Shown here piece by piece: positions 7,700 through 13,867 of a stretch of DNA of 64,000 bases (the first letter of the stretch is position 1; every line of letters begins with the position of its first letter). Made by a program: the position numbers and the translations under genes. Source of the DNA: Bradyrhizobium sp. 4 (GTDB taxonomy: Bacteria; Pseudomonadota; Alphaproteobacteria; Rhizobiales; Xanthobacteraceae); assembly GCF_023100905.1 (NCBI RefSeq), contig NZ_CP064686.1, positions 5,704,001-5,768,000 on the forward strand. The letters are read 5' to 3'. A model generated the notes under the pieces. It saw nothing but the letters and a program-made list of their open reading frames with translations. It searched no databases and was not told where the DNA came from.

Positions 7700-8173
7700 C
7701 TACCTTGAATAGCTGGACGAGACGCGGGTTCCTGGGCCGTCGCCCAGCGGTAAGGAGGCGGTCTTCTCCGTCTGCGCCGCAAACCGGGCGATCAGGCGCC
7801 GAAGCTGCGCCTTGTGTACCAGACGGTTCGCCTTCTTCGGCGACACCCAGATTGCTTCGCGCTCTCCCTTTTCCGGCCACCAGCGCTCCTGCCCGTGGAC
7901 CCTCATGGGAAAGACGGCGACGTTCACGGTCTGCTTGCGATCACCCTTCCGTTTGCGATGCTTGAAGGACCCGAGCGCGCGCTTTGCGGTGACGCCAACA
8001 AGACCAGCCTCCTCGTATGCCTCGAGCGCAGCCGCACGATGCGGCTCGGTCTTGCGCATCGGCGACCCCTTCGGGACACTCCACCTGCCCTTACGCCTGG
8101 TCGTGATCAGCATCACTCGCAATTCGGAATTGTTCAGCGTGAACGGCAAAGCGGCGAATTGTTTCTTGCCCAT
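7700..8173 (-). CDS. Nudix hydrolase
   Basis: The 157-residue protein contains a Nudix box from Gly36 to Leu58: GSPMRKT, then Glu51, Tyr53-Glu54-Glu55 and Gly57-Leu58. The metal-binding Glu residues of the REUXEEXGU core are kept, but the Arg of that core is Leu and the upstream Glu is displaced by one residue. WSVPKG just before the box resembles the diphosphoinositol-polyphosphate-type and related small Nudix enzymes, which hydrolyse nucleoside diphosphate linkages. The substrate is not predictable. Its stop is directly followed by the SIR2 gene, so ADP-ribose or NAD-derived compounds are worth considering. The last 25 residues are likely disordered. Confidence 0.85.
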   Translation of the reverse strand: MGKKQFAALPFTLNNSELRVMLITTRRKGRWSVPKGSPMRKTEPHRAAALEAYEEAGLVGVTAKRALGSFKHRKRKGDRKQTVNVAVFPMRVHGQERWWPEKGEREAIWVSPKKANRLVHKAQLRRLIARFAAQTEKTASLPLGDGPGTRVSSSYSR

Positions 8174-8247
8174 CAGGCGCCTCCGGTTTGGTCGATAAGC
8201 CTACGCCGCAGCCATCGTTCCTTTCTGCGGGGAGCGTCCATCTACGA

Positions 8248-9033
8248 TCAGAACTTCCGTTCGACCATCTTGAGGCGCAATCCGGAAATCGCTTCGCCCG
8301 GATTCAAGCCCTTGGGACACGCCTTCGCGCAGTTGAGAATGGTGTGACAGCGATAGATCCTGAAGGGGTCTTCAAGCTTGTCGAGGCGCTCGCCTGTCGC
8401 TTCGTCGCGGCTGTCATTGACCCACCGCGCCGCCTGGATCAAAGCCGCTGGGCCCAGGAAACGCTCGGAATTCCACCAGTAGCTTGGACAAGACGTCGAG
8501 CAGCAGGCGCAGAGGATGCATTCGTACAGCCCGTCGAGCTTCGCCCGATCCTCATGGCTCTGCCGCCATTCCTTCTGCGGCGTGGGCGACACGGTTTGCA
8601 GCCAAGGCTCGATCAATGCGAGCTGGGCGTAGAAATTCGTCAGGTCGGGAACGAGGTCCTTGACCACGGGCTGATGCGGCAAGGGCAGCACGCGCAACGG
8701 CTCGCCGTTCGGGACCTCCTCACTCATGGATTTGGTGCAGGCGAGCGTGTTCTGGCCGGCAATATTCATCGAGCAGGAGCCGCACACGCCTTCGCGGCAG
8801 GACCGCCTGAACGTCAGTGTGGAGTCGATGTTGTTCTTGATCCAGATCAGACCATCCAGCACCATGGGCCCGCAATCGCTGATATCGACGAAGTAGGTGT
8901 CGAGCCGGGGATTGCGACCGTCGTCGGGATTCCAGCGATAGACCTGGAATTCGCGCAACGATTTGCTGTCCGGCTTGGGCCAGATCCTTCCCTTTTCGAC
9001 GCGGGAGTGTTTCGGAAGCCTGAACTCGACCAT
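8248..9033 (-). CDS. sdhB: Succinate dehydrogenase / fumarate reductase iron-sulfur subunit (orphan)
   Basis: The 261-residue protein has all three cluster motifs of SdhB: CREGVCGSC with a fourth Cys near 99 for the 2Fe-2S centre, ECILCACCSTSCP (171-183) for 4Fe-4S, and CHTILNCAKACPKGLNP for the third cluster. It would pass electrons from the flavoprotein to quinone. No sdhA, sdhC or sdhD is adjacent, so it is a second, separated copy like the orphan nuoB and nuoD nearby. Whether it replaces the main subunit under some condition or is unused cannot be told here. Confidence 0.93.
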   Translation of the reverse strand: MVEFRLPKHSRVEKGRIWPKPDSKSLREFQVYRWNPDDGRNPRLDTYFVDISDCGPMVLDGLIWIKNNIDSTLTFRRSCREGVCGSCSMNIAGQNTLACTKSMSEEVPNGEPLRVLPLPHQPVVKDLVPDLTNFYAQLALIEPWLQTVSPTPQKEWRQSHEDRAKLDGLYECILCACCSTSCPSYWWNSERFLGPAALIQAARWVNDSRDEATGERLDKLEDPFRIYRCHTILNCAKACPKGLNPGEAISGLRLKMVERKF

Positions 9034-9072
9034 GTTACCTCCGGGCGGACATGAGGCGTTGATAACTGCGCA

Positions 9073-9237
9073 TCAATTGGGATTGAAGCAACGTAGTTGC
9101 AGGAGATCATCCAGCGACACACCAAACAGCACGATGCGAAAGGCCGGTGCTGTCGCGAGCATCAGCAGCAATATAAAAAGGGCATAGACCAGAGCTGGCG
9201 GGGTCTCTCTAGCGAGCCTGTAGACTGCTTTCCGCAT
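9073..9237 (-). CDS. Small membrane protein (54 aa)
   Basis: This short gene reads MRKAVYRLARETPPALVYAL, then one hydrophobic segment FILLLMLATAPAFRIVLFGV, then SLDDLLQLRCFNPN. Start at 9237 overlaps the 3' end of the DUF2243 gene by 29 bases, a common sign of translational coupling. One transmembrane helix with a basic N-terminus is predicted. I think I have seen similar short proteins ending in LDDLLQLRCF in rhizobial genomes, but no function is known to me. Confidence 0.55.
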   Translation of the reverse strand: MRKAVYRLARETPPALVYALFILLLMLATAPAFRIVLFGVSLDDLLQLRCFNPN

Positions 9238-9718
9238 GTACCCTCGCTTGCGTGGCGGCGCGTGTCATGGCTGCGCCGATCACCAACATGGCCGCACCCC
9301 ATAGCAGGAATCCGATATCCCAGAAGATGCGCTGTGCGTCGGGCACGGTCTCATTCACCCGATGCAACTTGAAGATCTCATGGTCCACCACGCCTTCAAC
9401 CAGATTGAAGATGCCCCAACCGAGCAAGACCGCTCCGAGACACCGGCCGCCCGACAGGTGAATGTCGGACCTGCGCGCCCGTTGCCACAGCACATACAGG
9501 CCGAGCAGCACAAGCAGATAGGTCGCACTGTGGAAGATGCCGTCCCAGGTCGTATTGAGCTTGACGTTGTCGATGGAGTTGAGCGGGTACCAGCCGCTTA
9601 ACATATGATGCCATTGCAGCAGCTGATGAAACACAATGCCGTCAAAAAACCCGCCCAGGCCAAGCCCGAGAAGGACACCCGCGGAAATCGGGAAGCTGGA
9701 TGAATTGCTGTCTTGCAT
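9209..9718 (-). CDS. DUF2243 integral membrane protein
   Basis: The 169-residue protein has about four hydrophobic segments (near residues 11-30, 60-80, 92-110, 132-150). It contains conserved polar residues in the membrane typical of DUF2243: GGFFDGIVFHQLLQWHHM in the first helix region and NLVEGVVDHEIFKLHRV later, rich in His and likely metal or heme binding. The function of the family is unknown. A small membrane protein gene overlaps its 3' end. On the minus strand a GGAAC (9782-9778) is followed after only 15 bases by GGTT, so an EcfG promoter is possible but off-spacing. Confidence 0.85.
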   Translation of the reverse strand: MQDSNSSSFPISAGVLLGLGLGGFFDGIVFHQLLQWHHMLSGWYPLNSIDNVKLNTTWDGIFHSATYLLVLLGLYVLWQRARRSDIHLSGGRCLGAVLLGWGIFNLVEGVVDHEIFKLHRVNETVPDAQRIFWDIGFLLWGAAMLVIGAAMTRAATQARVHAESSLQAR

Positions 9719-9944
9719 GAATCTGCTCGTGCGTCGGTCGGCATCTGGATGATGGACAAACCCTCCTCCAGGTTGCCGTTCCTATGATCATGACACACTC
9801 CCCCTGCCAATAACCTGCGTTAACCTGCCTGCTCATCTCATGCCACCGAAGGCGCTCGGTGGAGCATCGCTCGGCTGCTTATGTGACGATAGGAACGTTC
9901 GAAACGGTAGCAGTGTCTTGTGAATCCAACATTGGAGATTCATC

Positions 9945-10424
9945 ATGCTGAGAAGATCGTTTTTACTTGCGTTGGGCGGCCTCGGACTATCGACCTACGC
10001 TGCGCAATCCAAGCCAGTCCCACAGCGGGATTTTCGAACGGCCGACCTCATGGGTGGCGCGTTTGCGATGCAGACGAGTCAGCTCGCCCTGACGCGCACC
10101 GGCAATCCCGACATCGTCAACTTCGCCAATGCAGAGATCACCGAACAGGTCCAGGTCGCGAGCGCGCTCGGAGCAGCGCCGGGATCGGCACCGCTGCGGC
10201 CGGATCATGCCGCCCTGCTTCAGCGCCTTCAGGCCACACCGTCGGGTCCCTTCGACCGGATGTACGTGCAGGGGCAGATCCGCGGACACCGTGAATTGCT
10301 CGCGCTCAACAATTCGTATTTGCGATCCGGTGTTAACCCCAGCGAACAGCAGGTCGCACAGATGTCGCTGCCCATCATCCAGCGTCACCTTGCGATCGTG
10401 AGCAGTCTCAGGGAAGTCGACTAG
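9945..10424 (+). CDS. DUF4142 periplasmic ferritin-like protein
   Basis: The 159-residue protein starts with an export signal (MLRRSFLLALGGLGLSTYAA) and continues as a helical domain of the DUF4142 type: FRTADLMGGAFAMQTSQLA, NPDIVNFANAEITEQ and a C-terminal HRELLALNN and IIQRHLAIV. The family is annotated as ferritin-like and is common in soil alphaproteobacteria; its role is not known. GGAG lies about ten bases before the start. It precedes two very small genes on the same strand. Confidence 0.8.
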   Translation: MLRRSFLLALGGLGLSTYAAQSKPVPQRDFRTADLMGGAFAMQTSQLALTRTGNPDIVNFANAEITEQVQVASALGAAPGSAPLRPDHAALLQRLQATPSGPFDRMYVQGQIRGHRELLALNNSYLRSGVNPSEQQVAQMSLPIIQRHLAIVSSLREVD

Positions 10425-10453
10425 AGGTTCACCCCAGCGACAAGGAGGTACAA

Positions 10454-10600
10454 ATGGCAAGAAAGGTCGAGACGGACCGCCGTGAAGCACGGCAAAGGAA
10501 AAAGGGGAAACGGCGCGCAACGTCTCAAGCGCAAGCGGAAGTGGCAGCCGTAGCATTGGCGGTGGCCGCGCGTGACGGCCGCCGTCAAAGTTGCCGATGA
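10454..10600 (+). CDS. Very small basic protein (48 aa)
   Basis: An excellent ribosome site (AAGGAGG at 10442-10448) precedes this ATG by five bases, which is the main reason to call a gene. The product starts MARKVETDRREARQRKKGKR and ends with an Ala/Val-rich part and GRRQSCR. The strongly basic first half suggests nucleic-acid or ribosome contact, but this is a guess from composition. It lies between the DUF4142 gene and another small conserved gene. Confidence 0.5.
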   Translation: MARKVETDRREARQRKKGKRRATSQAQAEVAAVALAVAARDGRRQSCR

Positions 10601-10619
10601 TCAAACTGTGAGGACCGAG

Positions 10620-10841
10620 ATGGCGTATGCCCTGTTCAAGGATGACGAAAAACTGAGCCGGACATTTTCGACCAAAGAGGAAACGCTGAAGAGAGCCGAA
10701 GACGCTGATCTGGTCGAAAGCAGCGAGGGCGAGGGCAAGCCCAGGCTCGAGGACGACCTGAAGATCAAGCCCTGCTCGCCCGACCCCGAACCTCGAAGCG
10801 AGGATGACCTCGATTGGACGCCGGGAAGCCCGGCGTCCTGA
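10620..10841 (+). CDS. Small conserved acidic protein (73 aa)
   Basis: The product begins MAYALFKDDEKLSRTFSTKE and has a Glu/Asp-rich middle with KPRLEDDLKIKPC. I recognise this start and the LEDDLKIKPC element from small conserved proteins of Bradyrhizobium genomes with no known function. It is soluble, acidic and probably partly disordered in its last 25 residues, where a short EDDL-type repeat appears twice. It follows the 48-residue basic protein by 19 bp. Confidence 0.6.
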   Translation: MAYALFKDDEKLSRTFSTKEETLKRAEDADLVESSEGEGKPRLEDDLKIKPCSPDPEPRSEDDLDWTPGSPAS

Positions 10842-10849
10842 TCACCACT

Positions 10850-11452
10850 CTAGCAGCCTTTGCAGATGCTCTTGATCTTTCGATCGACGTGCGAATCCTG
10901 AGAGTTCTCGGAGCGTATTTCGGCATCGCCCGGCATCGACGGACCGGGTGTCGCAGTTCCGTCGATCCGTCCGCTGCTGGTGCCTCCTGCGGGATTGCCG
11001 GCCCGCCCGACGGTGGTCGATCCTTGCGGGCCGCTACCCGTTGATTGTGCCGTTCCAGCGGTGTTCGTGCCGGTAGCCGTCGTGCCGCGCGAAGCCGCGG
11101 CCGCGTCGGCTGGATTGACCAGGTTGGGCGATACATCCCCCGCCTGGTTTGTCGCTCCCGTCGACCCAAGACCTGTCGACCCACGACTTGCAGACCCAAG
11201 ACCTGCAGACCCAGGACCTGTCGACCCAGGACCTGCAGACCCAGGACCTGCAGACCCAAGGCTCGAAGCACCGCCGGCTGACCCGGGGCTTGTCGCACCG
11301 CCGGGGCCGCCGCTCGTGCTGCTCGCGCTTGCTCCGCCCGATCCTCCCGAACCGCCACCGCCCCCACCCCCGCCACTCTGCGCCGAGGCGGCCCCTATCG
11401 ACGCGCTCGCCAGGAAGGCGATCAGCATCAAGCCCGAACTTGTCCTATGCAT
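10850..11452 (-). CDS. Secreted Gly/Ser-rich repeat protein
   Basis: The 200-residue protein has a signal peptide (MHRTSSGLMLIAFLASASIG, cleavage near ASAQ), a run of Gly with few Ser, then about 15 pentapeptides of the type G(P/L)GS(A/T), and a more ordinary C-terminal part ending in DRKIKSICKGC. Two Cys near the end could form a disulfide. GAGGAG precedes the start. It resembles the Gly-rich secreted protein at 3328-3681 in plan but not in exact sequence. Such proteins may be surface-exposed or cell-wall associated; no function is known. The repeat is encoded by 15-bp DNA units. Confidence 0.65.
   Translation of the reverse strand: MHRTSSGLMLIAFLASASIGAASAQSGGGGGGGGSGGSGGASASSTSGGPGGATSPGSAGGASSLGSAGPGSAGPGSTGPGSAGLGSASRGSTGLGSTGATNQAGDVSPNLVNPADAAAASRGTTATGTNTAGTAQSTGSGPQGSTTVGRAGNPAGGTSSGRIDGTATPGPSMPGDAEIRSENSQDSHVDRKIKSICKGC
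11161..11265. repeat. 15-bp tandem repeat, seven units
   Basis: Seven imperfect copies of a 15-bp unit close to CAGACCCAGGACCTG follow each other without gaps. The unit alternates CAG/TCG at its first three bases. It lies inside the Gly/Ser-rich gene and encodes its pentapeptide repeat, so copy-number change would not shift the frame. Confidence 0.85.
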
Positions 11453-11455
11453 TGC

Positions 11456-11656
11456 TCAGCTCCTCTCACGATCATTATGCGTGTGATGTTGATCGCGCTC
11501 ACCACCGCCTCCCGAGACGTGTGATTTGCGATCGTTGGTGGGCGTTCCGGGCGCAGGGCGCTCGTGCTCGCGACCTCCCTTTTCCGGGTGCTTGCGGTCC
11601 TGCCGCGATGAGCCCGGACCACCGAAGCGTTCAGTGTCAGAGTTCTTGTGTGGCAT
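11456..11656 (-). CDS. Small hydrophilic hypothetical protein (66 aa)
   Basis: The 66-residue product (start MPHKNSDTERFGGPGSSRQD, end DQHHTHNDRERS) is made almost only of charged, Gly and His residues and is probably disordered. The gene fits exactly between the Gly/Ser-rich gene and a small conserved gene on the same strand: its stop lies three bases before the next start region and its start directly follows the upstream stop at 11657. That tight packing supports it, but no homologue is recognised. Confidence 0.45.
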   Translation of the reverse strand: MPHKNSDTERFGGPGSSRQDRKHPEKGGREHERPAPGTPTNDRKSHVSGGGGERDQHHTHNDRERS

Positions 11657-11830
11657 TCATCGGTCCTGCTGGTAGCCTTGGTTTGTCGTGTTCTGCTTGA
11701 TGTTGCCGTGACGGCCCTGGGCGTCGAAGTTCTCGCGGCCGGGCACCTTTTCGTCCGTCTCGATCTTTGGATCAGATCCGGGTCCCTTGTCGCTGCGCTG
11801 CTCTGGCGGAACGGGGGGCATTTTGGACAT
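11657..11830 (-). CDS. Small conserved hydrophilic protein (57 aa)
   Basis: The start MSKMPPVPPEQRSDKGPGSD at 11830 is chosen because AAGGAG lies seven bases upstream. The C-terminal part, NIKQNTTNQGYQQDR, looks like a family I associate with small rhizobial proteins ending in a NIKQNTTNQG element. It is acidic to neutral, without membrane segments, and likely disordered. An EcfG-like promoter candidate precedes it, consistent with stress induction. Function unknown. Confidence 0.65.
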   Translation of the reverse strand: MSKMPPVPPEQRSDKGPGSDPKIETDEKVPGRENFDAQGRHGNIKQNTTNQGYQQDR

Positions 11831-11871
11831 TGCATGCTCCTTGTTTCGGTCTCGCGACCTCATGTGCTGGC

Positions 11872-11896
11872 AATGAGATGCGGCGGCGGTCGTTCC
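11872..11896 (-). promoter_or_regulatory. Candidate EcfG-type promoter, minus strand
   Basis: GGAAC (11896-11892), 16 bases, CATT (11875-11872), about 40 bases before the 57-residue protein's start. Faces a similar plus-strand site 26 bp away. Confidence 0.45.
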
Positions 11897-11921
11897 TGAT
11901 CGATGCTGATGCATGCCCGCA

Positions 11922-11946
11922 GGAACGAACGATTCCTGCGCGGGTT
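11922..11946 (+). promoter_or_regulatory. Candidate EcfG-type promoter, plus strand
   Basis: GGAAC (11922-11926), 16 bases, GGTT (11943-11946), 34 bases before the DUF1236 start codon. Three of four -10 bases match. Confidence 0.45.
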
Positions 11947-11979
11947 GACTCCGCAGTTCATACCGAAGGCTTTTTGTTC

Positions 11980-12549
11980 ATGGTCAAGTATCTATCGCGT
12001 GAAACGGAGAAGGACGGCACCCGGAAGCTGATGATGGCAGGATCGGGAGTGGCCGCGGTCCTGTTTGTAGGTTTCATCGTCTGGTTCGCCGTGCCCCAGA
12101 TGTTCGGGGCAACAGACTATCTGGGCCGCCCCTCCACAGGCGCCGACAAAGGTGCCCCTGCCACAACGGTCGGCACGGGAGTTCCCACGCAACGCGAAGC
12201 AGTCAGCAAAGCGGCCAAGGAAAACCCGGCTGGCAATGAAGACACGACCGGCGCCCGTGCGCGGGATGTGAAGCAGAGCGCCCAGCCGGCTGGCCTCAAC
12301 GATCAGCAACGCGAGCAGCTCCGCGCCACCATCTCATCGGCGCATGGCCCGACGATGGATCGCCCGAATTTCGAAATGATGATCGGTACGTCTGTGCCGC
12401 GCCAGACCGAGGTTGCCGATTTGCCGCCCGAAGTCACCCAAGTGCTGAACGGGTTCTGGGGCGATCAATATCTGATCGCCGGAAACGATCTCGTCATTGT
12501 CGATCAGCATTCGCGCCGCGTCGCGGCAATTATCGCTGGCGTACGCTGA
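11980..12549 (+). CDS. Membrane-anchored DUF1236 protein
   Basis: The 189-residue protein (start MVKYLSRETEKDG) has one N-terminal transmembrane segment, AAVLFVGFIVWFAVPQMFG, then a flexible Gly/Thr/Ala linker of about 90 residues and a C-terminal DUF1236-type module with LPPEVTQVLNGFWGDQYLIA and VDQHSRRVAAIIAG. The soluble part is expected in the periplasm. The role of DUF1236 is unknown; many rhizobial genomes carry several copies. It is divergent from the 57-residue gene, with two facing stress-promoter candidates in between. Confidence 0.75.
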   Translation: MVKYLSRETEKDGTRKLMMAGSGVAAVLFVGFIVWFAVPQMFGATDYLGRPSTGADKGAPATTVGTGVPTQREAVSKAAKENPAGNEDTTGARARDVKQSAQPAGLNDQQREQLRATISSAHGPTMDRPNFEMMIGTSVPRQTEVADLPPEVTQVLNGFWGDQYLIAGNDLVIVDQHSRRVAAIIAGVR

Positions 12550-12590
12550 TCGCGTGCCGCCGCATCGACAGACCATAAAGAGGACAACTT

Positions 12591-12779
12591 ATGCCGAGAG
12601 CGAAAGCACCTGAAAACGACCCCAGAGAAACCCCGGTCGACGATCCGCGACAGCAGACTGATTTGCCAACCCACCGGCAGACGGACCAGCCTTGGCAGGG
12701 GAATCCCGAGAAGGAGCAGATCGACCCAAAGCGTCCCCCGATTGATCTGGAGCGGTGGCAAAAGTCGAATACTCACTAG
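12591..12779 (+). CDS. Small conserved hydrophilic protein (62 aa)
   Basis: The product, starting MPRAKAPENDPRETPVDDPR and containing QTDLPTHRQTDQPWQGNP and KEQIDPK, is Pro/Asp/Gln-rich and probably disordered. I recall similar rhizobial proteins with the QQTDLPTHRQTDQPW segment. GAGGAC is located nine bases before the start. Function unknown. It is convergent with the phosphoesterase gene. Confidence 0.6.
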   Translation: MPRAKAPENDPRETPVDDPRQQTDLPTHRQTDQPWQGNPEKEQIDPKRPPIDLERWQKSNTH

Positions 12780-12799
12780 CTGGCACGCACGCACGTCGT

Positions 12800-13267
12800 T
12801 CACGCGTCGAGCTCATGGATGGTGGGGCGCAGGTCGCCGCCCTCATCCATTTCGAGCGTTGCCAGCGTGATCGGCAGCTTGAAGCGCCTTGGACCGGCGC
12901 TTCCGGGATTCAGGAAAAGCACTCCGTCGATCGTGTTGACCTGCACCCGATGCGAATGTCCTGATATCACCACGTTCACACTGGTTGCCGCGGGGTCGAT
13001 GGCGAGCGCCTTGAGATCGTGAAGGAGGTAGAAACAACGAGCGCCGAGGTGCACTGTTTCGGTTTCGGGATAGCGCTTCGCCCAACTGGCGACGTCGACG
13101 TTTCCCCTGATGGCGGTGACCGGTGCTATCAGGCAAAGCCTCTCCAGAACCTCCGGCGCGCCGATATCACCGGCGTGGAGGATATGCGACACCCCCGCAA
13201 GACGGCGTTCGGCCTCCGGCCTGAGAAGGCCGTGCGTATCCGAGATCACGCCGATCCTCAACGTCAT
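12800..13267 (-). CDS. YfcE/MJ0936-family metallophosphoesterase
   Basis: The 155-residue protein has the calcineurin-like metal motifs in order: ISDTHGLL (8-15), HAGDIG (31-36), RGNVD (54-58) and the late SGHSHR (110-115). The short length and the motif spacing are those of the YfcE/MJ0936 phosphodiesterases, which act on small phosphodiester substrates in vitro and have unclear roles in cells. It starts 14 bases before the end of the DUF6894 gene on the same strand and may be cotranscribed with it. Confidence 0.88.
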   Translation of the reverse strand: MTLRIGVISDTHGLLRPEAERRLAGVSHILHAGDIGAPEVLERLCLIAPVTAIRGNVDVASWAKRYPETETVHLGARCFYLLHDLKALAIDPAATSVNVVISGHSHRVQVNTIDGVLFLNPGSAGPRRFKLPITLATLEMDEGGDLRPTIHELDA

Positions 13268-13281
13268 GTCAGGCCAGGGCT

Positions 13282-13500
13282 TCAGTGCAGGACATCAAGG
13301 GGCACCTTCCCGATCTCCTCACCCTCCTGGTTCGTGACCAGGATGGAAAAATGACGATTTCTGAGTTCGGGACGCTCCGCAAGAAGTCTCCTGGCGATCT
13401 CCTCGGCAACATCCAGGGCCATGATGTCGTCGGGCAATTCAGCACCTCCCTCGTCTGCAACGGTCTTCGAATCGACCAGATCGAAATGATAGCGCGGCAC
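13282..13500 (-). CDS. DUF6894-type small protein, GTG start
   Basis: The family start is usually Met-Pro-Arg-Tyr; here VPRYHFDLVDSKTVADEGG fits if translation starts at the GTG at 13500, with GAGGG six bases upstream. That gives 72 residues with LPDDIMALDVAEEIARRL and a conserved end, HFSILVTNQEGEEIGKVPLD. An upstream ATG at 13566 would add 22 residues without family similarity. The protein is small, soluble and without known function. A perfect EcfG promoter is 25 bases upstream of the GTG, which also supports the shorter start. Confidence 0.75.
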   Translation of the reverse strand: MPRYHFDLVDSKTVADEGGAELPDDIMALDVAEEIARRLLAERPELRNRHFSILVTNQEGEEIGKVPLDVLH

Positions 13501-13524
13501 GTGAACCCTCGAATTCGTCGCAGG

Positions 13525-13550
13525 AACGCGCGATCTCGAGCCTTCGTTCC
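13525..13550 (-). promoter_or_regulatory. Perfect EcfG-type stress promoter, minus strand
   Basis: GGAAC (13550-13546), 17 bases, CGTT (13528-13525), ending 24 bases before the GTG start of the DUF6894 gene. Confidence 0.68.
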
Positions 13551-13583
13551 GGCGCTCGCAGGTCAACTCCCGGCACGTCCGCA

Positions 13584-13609
13584 GGAACCCTCAGGGTCGT
13601 CGCGGCATT
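13584..13609 (+). promoter_or_regulatory. Candidate EcfG-type promoter for a 40-residue membrane protein
   Basis: GGAAC (13584-13588), 17 bases, CATT (13606-13609), 22 bases before the small ATG at 13632. Overlaps the region of the opposing perfect site. Confidence 0.45.
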
Positions 13610-13631
13610 GCTGCGTTTTTGGAGCCGACAC

Positions 13632-13754
13632 ATGCTCGGAGAGTTGCGCGTGCTTGCCCAGCCGGGTGCGATCATCGCCAGTCTTGCCATCCTGTTGCTG
13701 ATGGCCGCGGGCGATGCGGCGATCGTGATCGCCGTGAAGGGCTGGCCGTTTTAG
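13632..13754 (+). CDS. Very small membrane protein (40 aa)
   Basis: The ATG has GGAG seven bases upstream and a stress-type promoter candidate before that. The product is MLGELRVLAQPG followed by one hydrophobic helix, AIIASLAILLLMAAGDAAIV, and the end VIAVKGWPF. This is the size and shape of many bacterial stress-induced small membrane proteins. No family is recognised; the call rests on ribosome site, promoter and hydrophobicity. Confidence 0.5.
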   Translation: MLGELRVLAQPGAIIASLAILLLMAAGDAAIVIAVKGWPF

Positions 13755-13810
13755 CCCGATGATCGATGTCGGACATGTCCTTCGTCGGCCAACCGTTCCG
13801 GTTGCGCATA

Positions 13811-13835
13811 GGAACCTTTGTAGGCCTGACCGGTT
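13811..13835 (+). promoter_or_regulatory. Candidate EcfG-type promoter for the cox cluster
   Basis: GGAAC (13811-13815), 16 bases, GGTT (13832-13835), 32 bases before the subunit II start codon. Three of four -10 bases match. Confidence 0.45.
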
Positions 13836-13867
13836 CCGCCTGTGAAGCGGAGTGCGACAAAACGTCA

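Noticed and set aside
9892..9915. GGAAC before the DUF4142 gene as a stress promoter
   Set aside because: No NNTT -10 at 16 or 17 bases; an early GTT follows immediately, which does not fit.
11161..11265. Regular short DNA repeats as a possible CRISPR array
   Set aside because: Units are 15 bp, directly adjacent without spacers, and encode a protein repeat in frame.
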